Shown piece by piece: positions 7,879 through 16,101 of a stretch of DNA of 43,541 bases. The notes beneath the pieces are model-generated. The model was given only the letters and a program-made list of their open reading frames with translations. It was not told where the DNA came from and ran no database searches. The position numbers were made by a program, and so were the translations under genes. The DNA is from Firmicutes bacterium AM41-11 (GTDB lineage Bacteria; Bacillota_I; Bacilli_A; Erysipelotrichales; Erysipelotrichaceae). Location of the stretch: contig QUIQ01000016.1 in assembly GCA_003480165.1 (NCBI GenBank), positions 1 to 43,541 on the forward strand, in the 5' to 3' direction. Each line of letters opens with the position of its first letter. Positions within the stretch are counted from its first letter, which is position 1.

Positions 7879-9651
7879 ATGAGTAAAAAAGAGAAGAACA
7901 AAAATCCAAATAGAAAAAGTCCTTTGATACGTGTGATTTCTATTATTAGTATTTTATTATCAATTGCTTTAATTATTAAAGTAATAAAGATTGATATTTT
8001 ACCTTTAAATTTTGAAATTACGATATTAGGGGCTGTTTTATTATTAACTTTAATCCTATTTATTTTTTATAATTTTACGAGTCATTCAAAGATTGCACGT
8101 GTTTTTGGTGGCTTTATGATTATTGTTGTTACATTATCTTATGGACTTGGATATTTCTATTTATACAAGACAGCTGGAATGCTTTCTACTATTTCAACTT
8201 CAAGTTCTGGAAGTGGAACAAAATTAGGCTCTTTATCAGATGAGATGACCAACAATGTTTCAGTGATTGTGATGAAAAGTTCAAATTATAATTCTTTAAA
8301 AGATTTATCTGGAAAAAAGATTGGAACTACTTCAGAATTAGATGCCAAAAGTACAGAAAAGTGTTTGACAGATATAAAAAAATCTATTGATTTTGATCAG
8401 GAAGATTACCCAAATTATAACCAAGAAATGACAGATTTATATGATGGCCGAATTGATGGCGTTATTTTAGATGAGTCGAGTCGTGGAATAGTATATGAAC
8501 AATTTTTGAATATTAGTCAAGTAACCAAAGTGGTACATACGACTTCTTATAAAGCACCACGTGAACATGCCATTGTGGATTCAAAGCATCCTGTGGATGT
8601 GACAAAAGATCCTTTCACAATTTATTTTAGTGGAAATGACTCATTTGGTGATATTCAAGAGACAAGTCGTACGGATTCAAATATGCTTGTAACAGTAAAT
8701 CCTAAAACTCATCGAATTTTAATGACAAGTATTCCTAGAGATTATTATGTTCCAGTAGCTTGTGCTGAGGATGCAGCTGATGGTTGCCCTGATGGTCAAA
8801 AAGATAAATTAACCCATACCGGATTATATGGAGTCCAAACTACAATTAATACAATTGAAGATTTTATGGATGTAGATATTAATTATTATGTTCGAGTGAA
8901 TTTTTCAAGCCTTACAAATATTGTGGATGCCATTGGAGGTGTCGATGTTACGGTCGGCAAGGGCTTAGCTGTAGATCAATTTTACACGGATGATACGATT
9001 GGCGGAGTAGTTGAAGGTGAGAACCACTTAGATGGACAAAAAGCTCTAGCTTATGCCCGCGAGCGTTATGCATACGAAGATGGCGATTTACAACGTGTAA
9101 AAAACCAACAACAAGTTCTTAAGGCTATTATTAAAAAAGTTAAATCTCCTAGTATGTTATTGAAATATGCTTCATTAATAGATGCGATTGGTAGTGCTAT
9201 TGAAACGAATATGCCTAGTTCTTCTATCACAAATTTTGTGAAGTTCCAATTGGCTTCTAATAGTAGTTGGAAATTTGAATCGTATCCTATGGTGGGAGAT
9301 ACAGGAATGGAATTTAGTCCTAGTTTAGGTGATATAGCTTCTGTTACCTACCAAGATAGAGGAAGTATAGAAACTGCCCATGATAAGATTGAGGCAATTT
9401 TGAATGGAGAAAATGCTTCTTCGGTTAAAGATAAGGCGAAACAATTAGATGATTCTGATGTTACTGGAGATGATGATAGTCAGGCTCAAACCGGAACGGG
9501 TTCTTATCAGGATTATACGCAATCTGCTGAAACTTATGTACCAGATGATTCTCAAGATAGTTCTTACGAAGATCAAACAACATATGATGATTCTAGTTAC
9601 AATCAAGGTTATGATGATAGCTATTCAGATTATGGCTATGGAGAGTATTAA
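7879..9651 (+). CDS. LCP family wall-polymer ligase with solute-binding-like insert
   Basis: A 590-residue protein. Three N-terminal hydrophobic segments (about 17-37, 47-65, 75-97) are followed by a region (126-225) that looks like a type-3 solute-binding lobe (SLKDLSGKKIGT, then DGRIDGVILDES). The LCP catalytic domain spans about 250-420. Conserved LCP residues are visible: R264 and D266, SIPRD (R287, D288), ARERY (R394, R396) and QRVKNQQ (R407). A cysteine pair (C295, C303) may form a disulfide. The last 70 residues are Asp/Ser/Tyr/Gln-rich. LCP proteins transfer lipid-linked glycopolymers to peptidoglycan, which fits this locus. The ATG at 7879 is preferred; a TTG 36 bases upstream lies inside the promoter. 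Confidence 0.85.
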   Translation: MSKKEKNKNPNRKSPLIRVISIISILLSIALIIKVIKIDILPLNFEITILGAVLLLTLILFIFYNFTSHSKIARVFGGFMIIVVTLSYGLGYFYLYKTAGMLSTISTSSSGSGTKLGSLSDEMTNNVSVIVMKSSNYNSLKDLSGKKIGTTSELDAKSTEKCLTDIKKSIDFDQEDYPNYNQEMTDLYDGRIDGVILDESSRGIVYEQFLNISQVTKVVHTTSYKAPREHAIVDSKHPVDVTKDPFTIYFSGNDSFGDIQETSRTDSNMLVTVNPKTHRILMTSIPRDYYVPVACAEDAADGCPDGQKDKLTHTGLYGVQTTINTIEDFMDVDINYYVRVNFSSLTNIVDAIGGVDVTVGKGLAVDQFYTDDTIGGVVEGENHLDGQKALAYARERYAYEDGDLQRVKNQQQVLKAIIKKVKSPSMLLKYASLIDAIGSAIETNMPSSSITNFVKFQLASNSSWKFESYPMVGDTGMEFSPSLGDIASVTYQDRGSIETAHDKIEAILNGENASSVKDKAKQLDDSDVTGDDDSQAQTGTGSYQDYTQSAETYVPDDSQDSSYEDQTTYDDSSYNQGYDDSYSDYGYGEY

Positions 9652-9658
9652 AACTAGA

Positions 9659-9690
9659 AATCGGACAGAAATTCTTTTGTCCGATTTTTT
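9659..9690 (+). terminator. Rho-independent terminator
   Basis: AATCGGACA pairs with TGTCCGATT around a 10-nt loop, and T's follow. It ends the first LCP gene. Confidence 0.85.
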
Positions 9691-9738
9691 AATGGTTTAT
9701 AGGAAATAAGAAAAAGTTTTGGTATACTAATTAAGGTT

Positions 9739-9767
9739 TTGCAAGAAGAATGTCATAAATATACAAT
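9739..9767 (+). promoter_or_regulatory. SigA promoter of the second LCP gene
   Basis: TTGCAA (9739-9744), a 17-base spacer and TACAAT (9762-9767), 24 bases before the ATG at 9792. This leaves a short leader that holds the TTGGAGG ribosome binding site. Confidence 0.65.
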
Positions 9768-9791
9768 AGAATGTTTCTTGGAGGATTCTTT

Positions 9792-11483
9792 ATGAAAAAA
9801 AGAAAGAAATTTGTAATTTTTGCTTGGATTATTTCTATTTGGATGATTATTTCATCAGCTTTAGTTTTATATCATGTATTTAATTTACAGATGTTACCGA
9901 TGCAGATATTAAGCATGGTATCTATTATTGTTTTATTAATTGTTGTGATTCTTTTATTATTACTTCATTTTGTTTCAAAGAAAACCGTTAGTCGCGTTTT
10001 TTCCTCTATTTTAGTTTGTTTATTTAGTGTAGTAATGGTCATTGGAAATCTCTATTTAATTCGGACAAATGACTTTATTTCTTCTGTTTCTGAACAAAAG
10101 GAAAAAGTTAAACACACAGTATCTGTCTATGCACTAAAAGATTCAAAAGTTAAAAAGCTTGAAAAATTAGATAATAAAACAGTGGGTATTTTAAAGAAAA
10201 TTGATTCTGTTAGTACCCAAAAGAGTTTAAAAGATATCAAGAAACAAAATGTGACAATTAAACAAAAAATGTATGATAGCGTTCAAGCTATGGTAAAAGG
10301 GTTATATGATAAAGAAGTGGATGCGATTATTTTAAATACTTCTTATGTTTCAAATGTTACGGATATCGAAGAATATAAAGATTTTCGTGATAAAACCAAA
10401 GTAGTTTATAAAACGGTCTATTATACAAAAGATCAAACAGATGCTTTGGCGGTGAGTGATATTACTACCCATCCATTTACCATTGAAATCAGTGGAAATG
10501 ATGCTTATGGTGATTTAGAAGAAGATTCACGTTCTGATGTAAATATGTTAGTAACGGTAAATCCTAATACATCTACGGTTTTATTAACGAGTATCCCAAG
10601 AGATTACTATATTCAATATGCCTGTGAAGATAATGAATGTCCAGTTGGTGAACTAGATAAATTGACGCATACAGGTATGTCAGGAGTAGATACAACACGT
10701 GATACCTTATCTCAGATGTTAGGTGTTGACATCAATTATATTGCTCGTATTAACTTTGATGGAGCAAAGAATATAGTTGATGCACTTGGTGGTGTAGATG
10801 TTAATGTAGATAAAGGGCTTTCTGTGGATGAATTCTATACCAATCCAGCTTATGGAGTTCATGAGGGCGTAAACCACTTAGATGGGGCAGGCGCTTTAGC
10901 TTTTGCCAGAGAACGTTATGCATATGAAGATGGAGATAAACAAAGGGTTCGTAATCAACAAATTGTCTTAGAAGCTCTTGTGAAAAAAGCAATTTCTACG
11001 GATGCAGTGAAAAACTATACAAAACTTCTCGATGCGATGAAGGGTTGTTTCCAAACAAATATGTCAGATGACGAAATTAAGTCTTTTATTAAATTCCAAC
11101 TTCAAGCAAATCCTTCATGGAAATTTGAACATTATGTTTTAGATGGATATGGGGATCAATTGTATTGTGCTGCTAGTGGACAAGATGCTTCTGTTCTTGT
11201 TCCAGATCAGAGAACAATTGATATTGCTTCTCAAAAAATTAAAGCGGTATTAAATGGGCAAAGTTCAGATACCGTATCAGATGAATTAACAGGTGAACAG
11301 ACGATTCCTGATTATATGGCCAATGCCGTTAGCGTTGGAATGAAAGATGATACAAGTGAGGATACAAGTGCTTATCAAGATCCTAGTGTTTATCAAGACA
11401 CTGGATCTTATGCAGATGAATCCGCTTATGATGGGTCAAGTTATGATTCTATGGATTATTATGATCTTGAACAGTATTACTAG
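9792..11483 (+). CDS. Second LCP family wall-polymer ligase (paralogue)
   Basis: A 563-residue paralogue of the preceding gene with the same order: three N-terminal hydrophobic segments, a solute-binding-like region (LEKLDNKTVGIL, then DKEVDAIILNTS), the LCP domain and an acidic Tyr/Ser-rich tail. LCP motifs are RSDVNMLVTVNP, SIPRDYY, FARERYAYEDGD and QRVRNQQ, and the Cys pair is kept (YACEDNECPVG). The start at 9792 follows TTGGAGGATTCTTT. Two adjacent but separately promoted LCP genes suggest either redundancy, as in Bacillus TagTUV, or different polymers or growth conditions. It probably attaches the locus polysaccharide to peptidoglycan. Confidence 0.85.
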   Translation: MKKRKKFVIFAWIISIWMIISSALVLYHVFNLQMLPMQILSMVSIIVLLIVVILLLLLHFVSKKTVSRVFSSILVCLFSVVMVIGNLYLIRTNDFISSVSEQKEKVKHTVSVYALKDSKVKKLEKLDNKTVGILKKIDSVSTQKSLKDIKKQNVTIKQKMYDSVQAMVKGLYDKEVDAIILNTSYVSNVTDIEEYKDFRDKTKVVYKTVYYTKDQTDALAVSDITTHPFTIEISGNDAYGDLEEDSRSDVNMLVTVNPNTSTVLLTSIPRDYYIQYACEDNECPVGELDKLTHTGMSGVDTTRDTLSQMLGVDINYIARINFDGAKNIVDALGGVDVNVDKGLSVDEFYTNPAYGVHEGVNHLDGAGALAFARERYAYEDGDKQRVRNQQIVLEALVKKAISTDAVKNYTKLLDAMKGCFQTNMSDDEIKSFIKFQLQANPSWKFEHYVLDGYGDQLYCAASGQDASVLVPDQRTIDIASQKIKAVLNGQSSDTVSDELTGEQTIPDYMANAVSVGMKDDTSEDTSAYQDPSVYQDTGSYADESAYDGSSYDSMDYYDLEQYY

Positions 11484-11505
11484 AGAGTTTAACTCTCTAG
11501 TTTTT
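11480..11505 (+). terminator. Rho-independent terminator
   Basis: CTAGAGAG/CTCTCTAG stem with a TTTAA loop and T5. It overlaps the stop codon of the second LCP gene. Confidence 0.8.
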
Positions 11506-11513
11506 ATGTGAAA

Positions 11514-11542
11514 ATGACAAAAGGGTAAAATTATGTTAAAGT
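11514..11542 (+). promoter_or_regulatory. Probable promoter of the ABC exporter operon
   Basis: ATGACA (11514-11519), a 17-base spacer and TAAAGT (11537-11542), between a terminator and the ATG at 11569. Both hexamers are imperfect. The 13-mer TTATGTGAAAATG just upstream (11504-11516) also occurs before the first LCP promoter. Confidence 0.35.
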
Positions 11543-11568
11543 TAAAATGTTTGAATTGAGGTACTGAT

Positions 11569-12705
11569 ATGAATAAAAACAATGCGATTGAAGTACGTAA
11601 TATGTCAAAGAAATTTAAAATTGAATATGATAAAGCAACAACATTGAAAGAACGTTTAATTTTTTGGAATAAACATGATGTTGAATATCATGAAGTTTTA
11701 AAAAATATTAATTTGAATATAAAAAAAGGTGAAACAGTAGCTCTGATTGGAGTAAATGGGTCAGGTAAATCTACCTTATTAAAATTAATGACACGGATTA
11801 TTTTTCCTAATGAAGGAACAATTGAAGTAGATGGGAAACTTACTTCTTTGCTAGAATTAGGAGCTGGTTTCCATCCAGATTTTACAGGAAGAGAAAACAT
11901 TTATTTTAATGCAGCTATTTTTGGATTGTCACGTAAAGAAATTGATAATCGTATCCAAGAAATCATTGATTTTTCAGAGCTGGGAGAATTTATTGATAAT
12001 CCCATTCGTACGTATTCTTCTGGTATGTATATGCGGCTAGCTTTCTCTGTAGCTATTAATGTAGATGCAGAAATTTTATTGATTGATGAAATTCTAGCTG
12101 TTGGTGATCAGCATTTTCAAGAGAAATGTTATGCAAAATTAAAAGAGTTACGGGATTCCGGAAAAACAATTGTTATTGTTACACATAGCTTAGGTGTTGT
12201 AAAAGATTTATGTCACCGAGCAGTTTGGATTTACAAAGGAGAATTCCGTTTAGATGGTGATCCATCTTATGTTATCGGTGAATACTTAAATCAAGTTGCT
12301 TTAGATCATAAGAAAGAAGTAAAAAAACAAATTGATGAGGGAAAGCATGAACATAAGGGGGCAATTTATATTGATTCTCCAAAGGACTTTTCTAAAATCA
12401 ATTCTTCACAGAAACAATTACGAATTCAAGGATGGGAAGTTTCTGATGATGAAAATGCTAAATTAGTTATCATGGTTGATGATGAAGAATTGGATTCTAT
12501 ACGTAGACATCCAAGAGCTGATGTATATGATATTTATTTTGAACAGTATGCAGGTTTTATTGATAAGAATACAACTGGATGGATTTGCGATTACCCTCTT
12601 GCTAAATTATCTGAAGGAAAACACAACATTACTGCAAAATGCGTTGGCAAGGATAGAGTATTAGCAGAAAAACAAATTGAATTTTCAATTGTGGGGGAAG
12701 AATAA
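11569..12705 (+). CDS. Polysaccharide ABC exporter ATP-binding subunit (Wzt/TagH-like)
   Basis: A 378-residue ATPase with Walker A GVNGSGKS (61-68), signature YSSGMYMRLA (149-158), Walker B ILLIDE (169-174) and the switch His in THS (H206). The LLELGAGFHPDFTGREN block is typical of the polysaccharide/teichoic-acid exporter subfamily. After a linker, residues about 262-378 form an extra beta-rich domain (LRIQGWEVSDDEN, then RADVYDIY and GWICDYPL). Wzt C-terminal domains bind the exported glycan, and this one may do the same. A similar module occurs twice at the N-terminus of the glycosyltransferase two genes downstream. The stop shares one base with the permease start, so the pair is translationally coupled. 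Confidence 0.9.
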   Translation: MNKNNAIEVRNMSKKFKIEYDKATTLKERLIFWNKHDVEYHEVLKNINLNIKKGETVALIGVNGSGKSTLLKLMTRIIFPNEGTIEVDGKLTSLLELGAGFHPDFTGRENIYFNAAIFGLSRKEIDNRIQEIIDFSELGEFIDNPIRTYSSGMYMRLAFSVAINVDAEILLIDEILAVGDQHFQEKCYAKLKELRDSGKTIVIVTHSLGVVKDLCHRAVWIYKGEFRLDGDPSYVIGEYLNQVALDHKKEVKKQIDEGKHEHKGAIYIDSPKDFSKINSSQKQLRIQGWEVSDDENAKLVIMVDDEELDSIRRHPRADVYDIYFEQYAGFIDKNTTGWICDYPLAKLSEGKHNITAKCVGKDRVLAEKQIEFSIVGEE

Positions 12706-13493
12706 TGGATTTCTTTAAAGATTTATATCAATATCGAGAATTGTTAAAAACCAATGTACATAAGGACATACGGGGACGATATAAAGGCTCTTTTTTAGGT
12801 ATTTTGTGGACATTTTTAAATCCTTTGTTACAAGTATTTGTTTACTATTTGGTTTTTCCTTATTTATTTCGCGCTAGTTTGATTCCAAACTTTTTATGCT
12901 TTTTGATTACTGGTATTATTCCGTGGAATTTATTTATAACGGTTGTCAATGGTGGAACAACGGTATTTAAAGCAAATGGTGGAATTATAAAAAAAGTTTA
13001 TTTTCCTAGAGAAATATTATTAGTTTCACAAGTGCTAAGTGGTATTGTTAACTTTTTGATTTCTTGTATTATTATTTTGATTTTTTGCATTTGCACAGGA
13101 GCAGGCATTTCTTATCACTTAATTCTGTTACCAGTATTAATTGCCATTGAAGGATTGTTATCTTTAGGAATTATTTTTATTCTGGGATCTATCAATGTTT
13201 ATGTACAAGACATGGAAAATATTGTGCAGTTTATTTTAAATTTATTGTTTTATGGTACACCTATTATTTATAGCTTGAGTATGTTCTCTTCGGCTAAAGG
13301 AACAATTTTATTTAAGTTGGTTGAAATCAATCCTTTAACGATTATTATCAATGGGTATCGAGATATTTTTTTGAATCATGTATGGCCTGATCCAATTCCT
13401 TTATTTTGCGTATTTATGCTGGCCCTAGTAACATGTATCGTTGGTTATTTTATTTTCAAAAAGTTGGAAAAAGGATTTGCAGAAGAATTGTAG
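12705..13493 (+). CDS. Polysaccharide ABC exporter permease (Wzm/TagG-like)
   Basis: A 262-residue ABC-2 permease with about six membrane segments. The N-terminal amphipathic stretch and first loop read LLKTNVHKDIRGRYKGSFLG and the following GILWTFLNPLLQ is characteristic of TagG/Wzm/RgpC-type permeases. Together with the upstream ATPase it would move a polyprenyl-linked polysaccharide to the outer face of the membrane. Its start overlaps the ATPase stop (TAATG). A two-domain glycosyltransferase follows within 10 bases, so all three are probably one operon. Confidence 0.9.
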   Translation: MDFFKDLYQYRELLKTNVHKDIRGRYKGSFLGILWTFLNPLLQVFVYYLVFPYLFRASLIPNFLCFLITGIIPWNLFITVVNGGTTVFKANGGIIKKVYFPREILLVSQVLSGIVNFLISCIIILIFCICTGAGISYHLILLPVLIAIEGLLSLGIIFILGSINVYVQDMENIVQFILNLLFYGTPIIYSLSMFSSAKGTILFKLVEINPLTIIINGYRDIFLNHVWPDPIPLFCVFMLALVTCIVGYFIFKKLEKGFAEEL

Positions 13494-13502
13494 GATGTGA
13501 AT

Positions 13503-15983
13503 ATGACAATTAAGTATAAAGTAGACTATTTTAAATATAAAATTACGGATAAGTTAAAATTTATCAAAGTATATGGATGGTGTTTTGATAATAATGATTC
13601 GATTACTTTTGAAGTGAAATTAGATGGAAAAGTTCAAAATGTCGATGTTAAACTTTTAAAGCGGACAGATGTTTATAACAAATATAAAAATGAAATCAAT
13701 ACGAATAATTTAGGCTTTTATATTTATATACCTCTAGAAGAGGAATTAAAAGATTTTGAATTGACAGCAAAATCTAATACTTCAACTTCTACCTTATTAA
13801 AATATAATCAAAAGGAATTAAGTCAACATGCATCACATTCATCAATTGAATATCATGTTGATCTTGTGCGTGTTTTTAAAAAAGGGGATTGTGTTGAAAT
13901 TGCTGGCTGGGCTTATTCTATTGATAAAAAACCTCTTAAATTCCGTGTTTTTGATGGCAATAATAAACTTGTTTCATCTGAATATGAAGTATCTTTAAGG
14001 CAAGATTTAGTTGAAAGACAGTTGATTGAAGAAGACCAACGTTTCTGCGGTTTTTTATTACGTACCCCAGGCCTTTCTTCTAAAGGATATTATTTAGAAA
14101 TTTCAAACGGTAATGAAAAACAACTTGTGCATTATAATAAATTAAAAGTAGAGCTTAAAGCTCAATTGAGAGATGGATATAAGTTTGTTAAAAATGTCTC
14201 AGGCTTTTTTCAAGTAGCCAACTTTTCTAAAGGGTTAAACTATTTACAGAAAAAAGGTTTGAGAAAAACTATTCAAAGAATTAAACAAGGTCCTTATCCA
14301 TTAGAATATGATTATCATGCTTGGTTTATGAATCATAAGATTAGTGAAGAAGAGTTAGAAATTCAACGTCATACAAAACTATCCTTTTCTCCAAAAATCA
14401 GTATTATTGTTGCAACATATAATACGAAAGATGAGTATTTAAAAGATATGATTGATTCTGTTATTGATCAATCATATCCAAATTGGGAATTGTGTATAGG
14501 CGATGGAAGTACGAATGATTCAGTACAGAATTACGTTAAAGAACACTATGCCAATGAGTCGAGAATCAAATTTAATCGACTAAATGATAACTATGGTATT
14601 TCAGGTAATATGAATGGTGCACTTGAAGTAGCTACTGGAGATTATGTCTCATTATATGATCATGATGATATCCTATGTCCAGATGCATTATTTGAAGTTG
14701 TTTCTGCATTACAAGATTACCGCTACGATATTGTGTATACGGATGAAGATAAATTGAATGACCAAACTAAACAGTACATGGTTCCGTTTTTTAAACCAGA
14801 TTATAATGTGGATATGTTTAGAAGCCATTGCTATATTTGTCATTTCTATACAGTAAATAGAAAAATCATTGATCAGGTTGGCTTTATGCGTAGTGATTAT
14901 GATGGAAGTCAAGATTATGATTTTATGTTCCGTTGTATTGAAAAAGCTAATGGTGTATATCATGTCCCTAAAATCTTATACCATTGGCGTATGCATCCAT
15001 TATCAACTGCGGCAAACCCAGAAAGTAAGATGTACTGTTATGAAGCAGGTCAAAGAGCAATAGAAGATCATTATCGTAGAACAGGTGTTAATGCAACAGT
15101 TGAGATGATTCGTCCATTATATGGTATGTATCGAACGAGATATCATGTTGAGGGGCAACCACTCGTATCAATTATTATTCCAAATATGAATCATAAAAAA
15201 TTGTTGAAGACATGCATAGATTCTTTATTCACAAAAAATACATATAAGAACTTTGAAATTATTATTGTTGAGAATAATAGTGATGAAGATGAAATTTTTG
15301 ATTACTATCAACAATTAGAATCAGAACATGATAATATTCATGTTGTTAAGTGGGAAAATTCGTTTAATTATTCAGCAATTAATAATTTTGGTGTGAAATA
15401 TGCTAAGGGTGAATATATTTTATTTTTGAATAACGATACAGAATTAATAGATCCAAATTCAATTTATGATATGGTCGGAAACTGTCAACGTAAAGAAGTA
15501 GGTATAGTTGGAGCTAAACTTCTTTATGGTGATGATACTGTTCAACATTGTGGTGTTGTACTTGGTTCTGGTGGAGACATTGCCCATGCTTTCATAGATA
15601 TTGATCAAGATGGCGATGGTTATATGTGCCGTGCCCGTATTAATTCGGATTATTCTGCAGTAACGGCGGCTTGTATGATGATTAAAAAATCTGTTTTCGA
15701 TGAAGTAAATGGATTTGACGAGAGTTTTGCGGTTGCATATAACGACATTGATTTATGTTTAAAAGTGCGTGATTTAGATTTGTTGGTTGTTGAAGATGTT
15801 TTTTCTATGTGGTATCACTATGAATCAAAATCTAGAGGAAAAGAAAATACCATTGAAAAATCTGAGAGATTTGAAAAAGAATTAAAACGATTTAAATCTA
15901 AATGGCATAAATATTGGGATGCTTATGATCCTTGTTTCAATCCTAATTTTTCAAAAACGCAACAACCTTTTACTTTGGATTAG
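13503..15983 (+). CDS. Two-domain GT2 glycosyltransferase with N-terminal beta-sandwich pair
   Basis: An 826-residue cytoplasmic enzyme. Two similar beta-rich modules (about 5-85 and 115-200) resemble the C-terminal domain of the ABC ATPase two genes upstream: a Gly-Trp turn (YGWCFDN, AGWAYSI), then R-x-D-[VL] and a GF strand. Two GT-A domains follow. The first (about 297-500) has ISIIVATYN, GDGSTND and the metal-binding DHDD (386-389). The second (about 553-780) has VSIIIPNMN, NNDT (643-646) and the FDESFAVAYNDIDLCLK block. Such tandem GT2 proteins often make rhamnan-type backbones with alternating linkages. I prefer the ATG at 13503, seven bases after AGGA; the GTG at 13497 lies too close to it. 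Confidence 0.82.
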   Translation: MTIKYKVDYFKYKITDKLKFIKVYGWCFDNNDSITFEVKLDGKVQNVDVKLLKRTDVYNKYKNEINTNNLGFYIYIPLEEELKDFELTAKSNTSTSTLLKYNQKELSQHASHSSIEYHVDLVRVFKKGDCVEIAGWAYSIDKKPLKFRVFDGNNKLVSSEYEVSLRQDLVERQLIEEDQRFCGFLLRTPGLSSKGYYLEISNGNEKQLVHYNKLKVELKAQLRDGYKFVKNVSGFFQVANFSKGLNYLQKKGLRKTIQRIKQGPYPLEYDYHAWFMNHKISEEELEIQRHTKLSFSPKISIIVATYNTKDEYLKDMIDSVIDQSYPNWELCIGDGSTNDSVQNYVKEHYANESRIKFNRLNDNYGISGNMNGALEVATGDYVSLYDHDDILCPDALFEVVSALQDYRYDIVYTDEDKLNDQTKQYMVPFFKPDYNVDMFRSHCYICHFYTVNRKIIDQVGFMRSDYDGSQDYDFMFRCIEKANGVYHVPKILYHWRMHPLSTAANPESKMYCYEAGQRAIEDHYRRTGVNATVEMIRPLYGMYRTRYHVEGQPLVSIIIPNMNHKKLLKTCIDSLFTKNTYKNFEIIIVENNSDEDEIFDYYQQLESEHDNIHVVKWENSFNYSAINNFGVKYAKGEYILFLNNDTELIDPNSIYDMVGNCQRKEVGIVGAKLLYGDDTVQHCGVVLGSGGDIAHAFIDIDQDGDGYMCRARINSDYSAVTAACMMIKKSVFDEVNGFDESFAVAYNDIDLCLKVRDLDLLVVEDVFSMWYHYESKSRGKENTIEKSERFEKELKRFKSKWHKYWDAYDPCFNPNFSKTQQPFTLD

Positions 15984-16004
15984 AATTGCATGTATGATAT
16001 TTTT

Positions 16005-16042
16005 AGAAGAGAGAAAAAGCAATTTGCTGATTCTCTCTTTTT
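16005..16042 (+). terminator. Rho-independent terminator
   Basis: AAGAGAGAA/TTCTCTCTT perfect 9-bp stem around a 15-nt loop, followed by T's. It ends the ABC-glycosyltransferase operon. Confidence 0.8.
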
Positions 16043-16069
16043 GAATATGTTATAGCTTTATGGCATAAT
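16041..16069 (+). promoter_or_regulatory. SigA promoter of the initiating sugar transferase
   Basis: TTGAAT (16041-16046), a 17-base spacer and CATAAT (16064-16069) with an extended TGG. The -35 abuts the T-tract of the preceding terminator. Confidence 0.6.
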
Positions 16070-16101
16070 ATTTCTAGATATGTGAGAGGTTGCTTGTTTA
16101 T

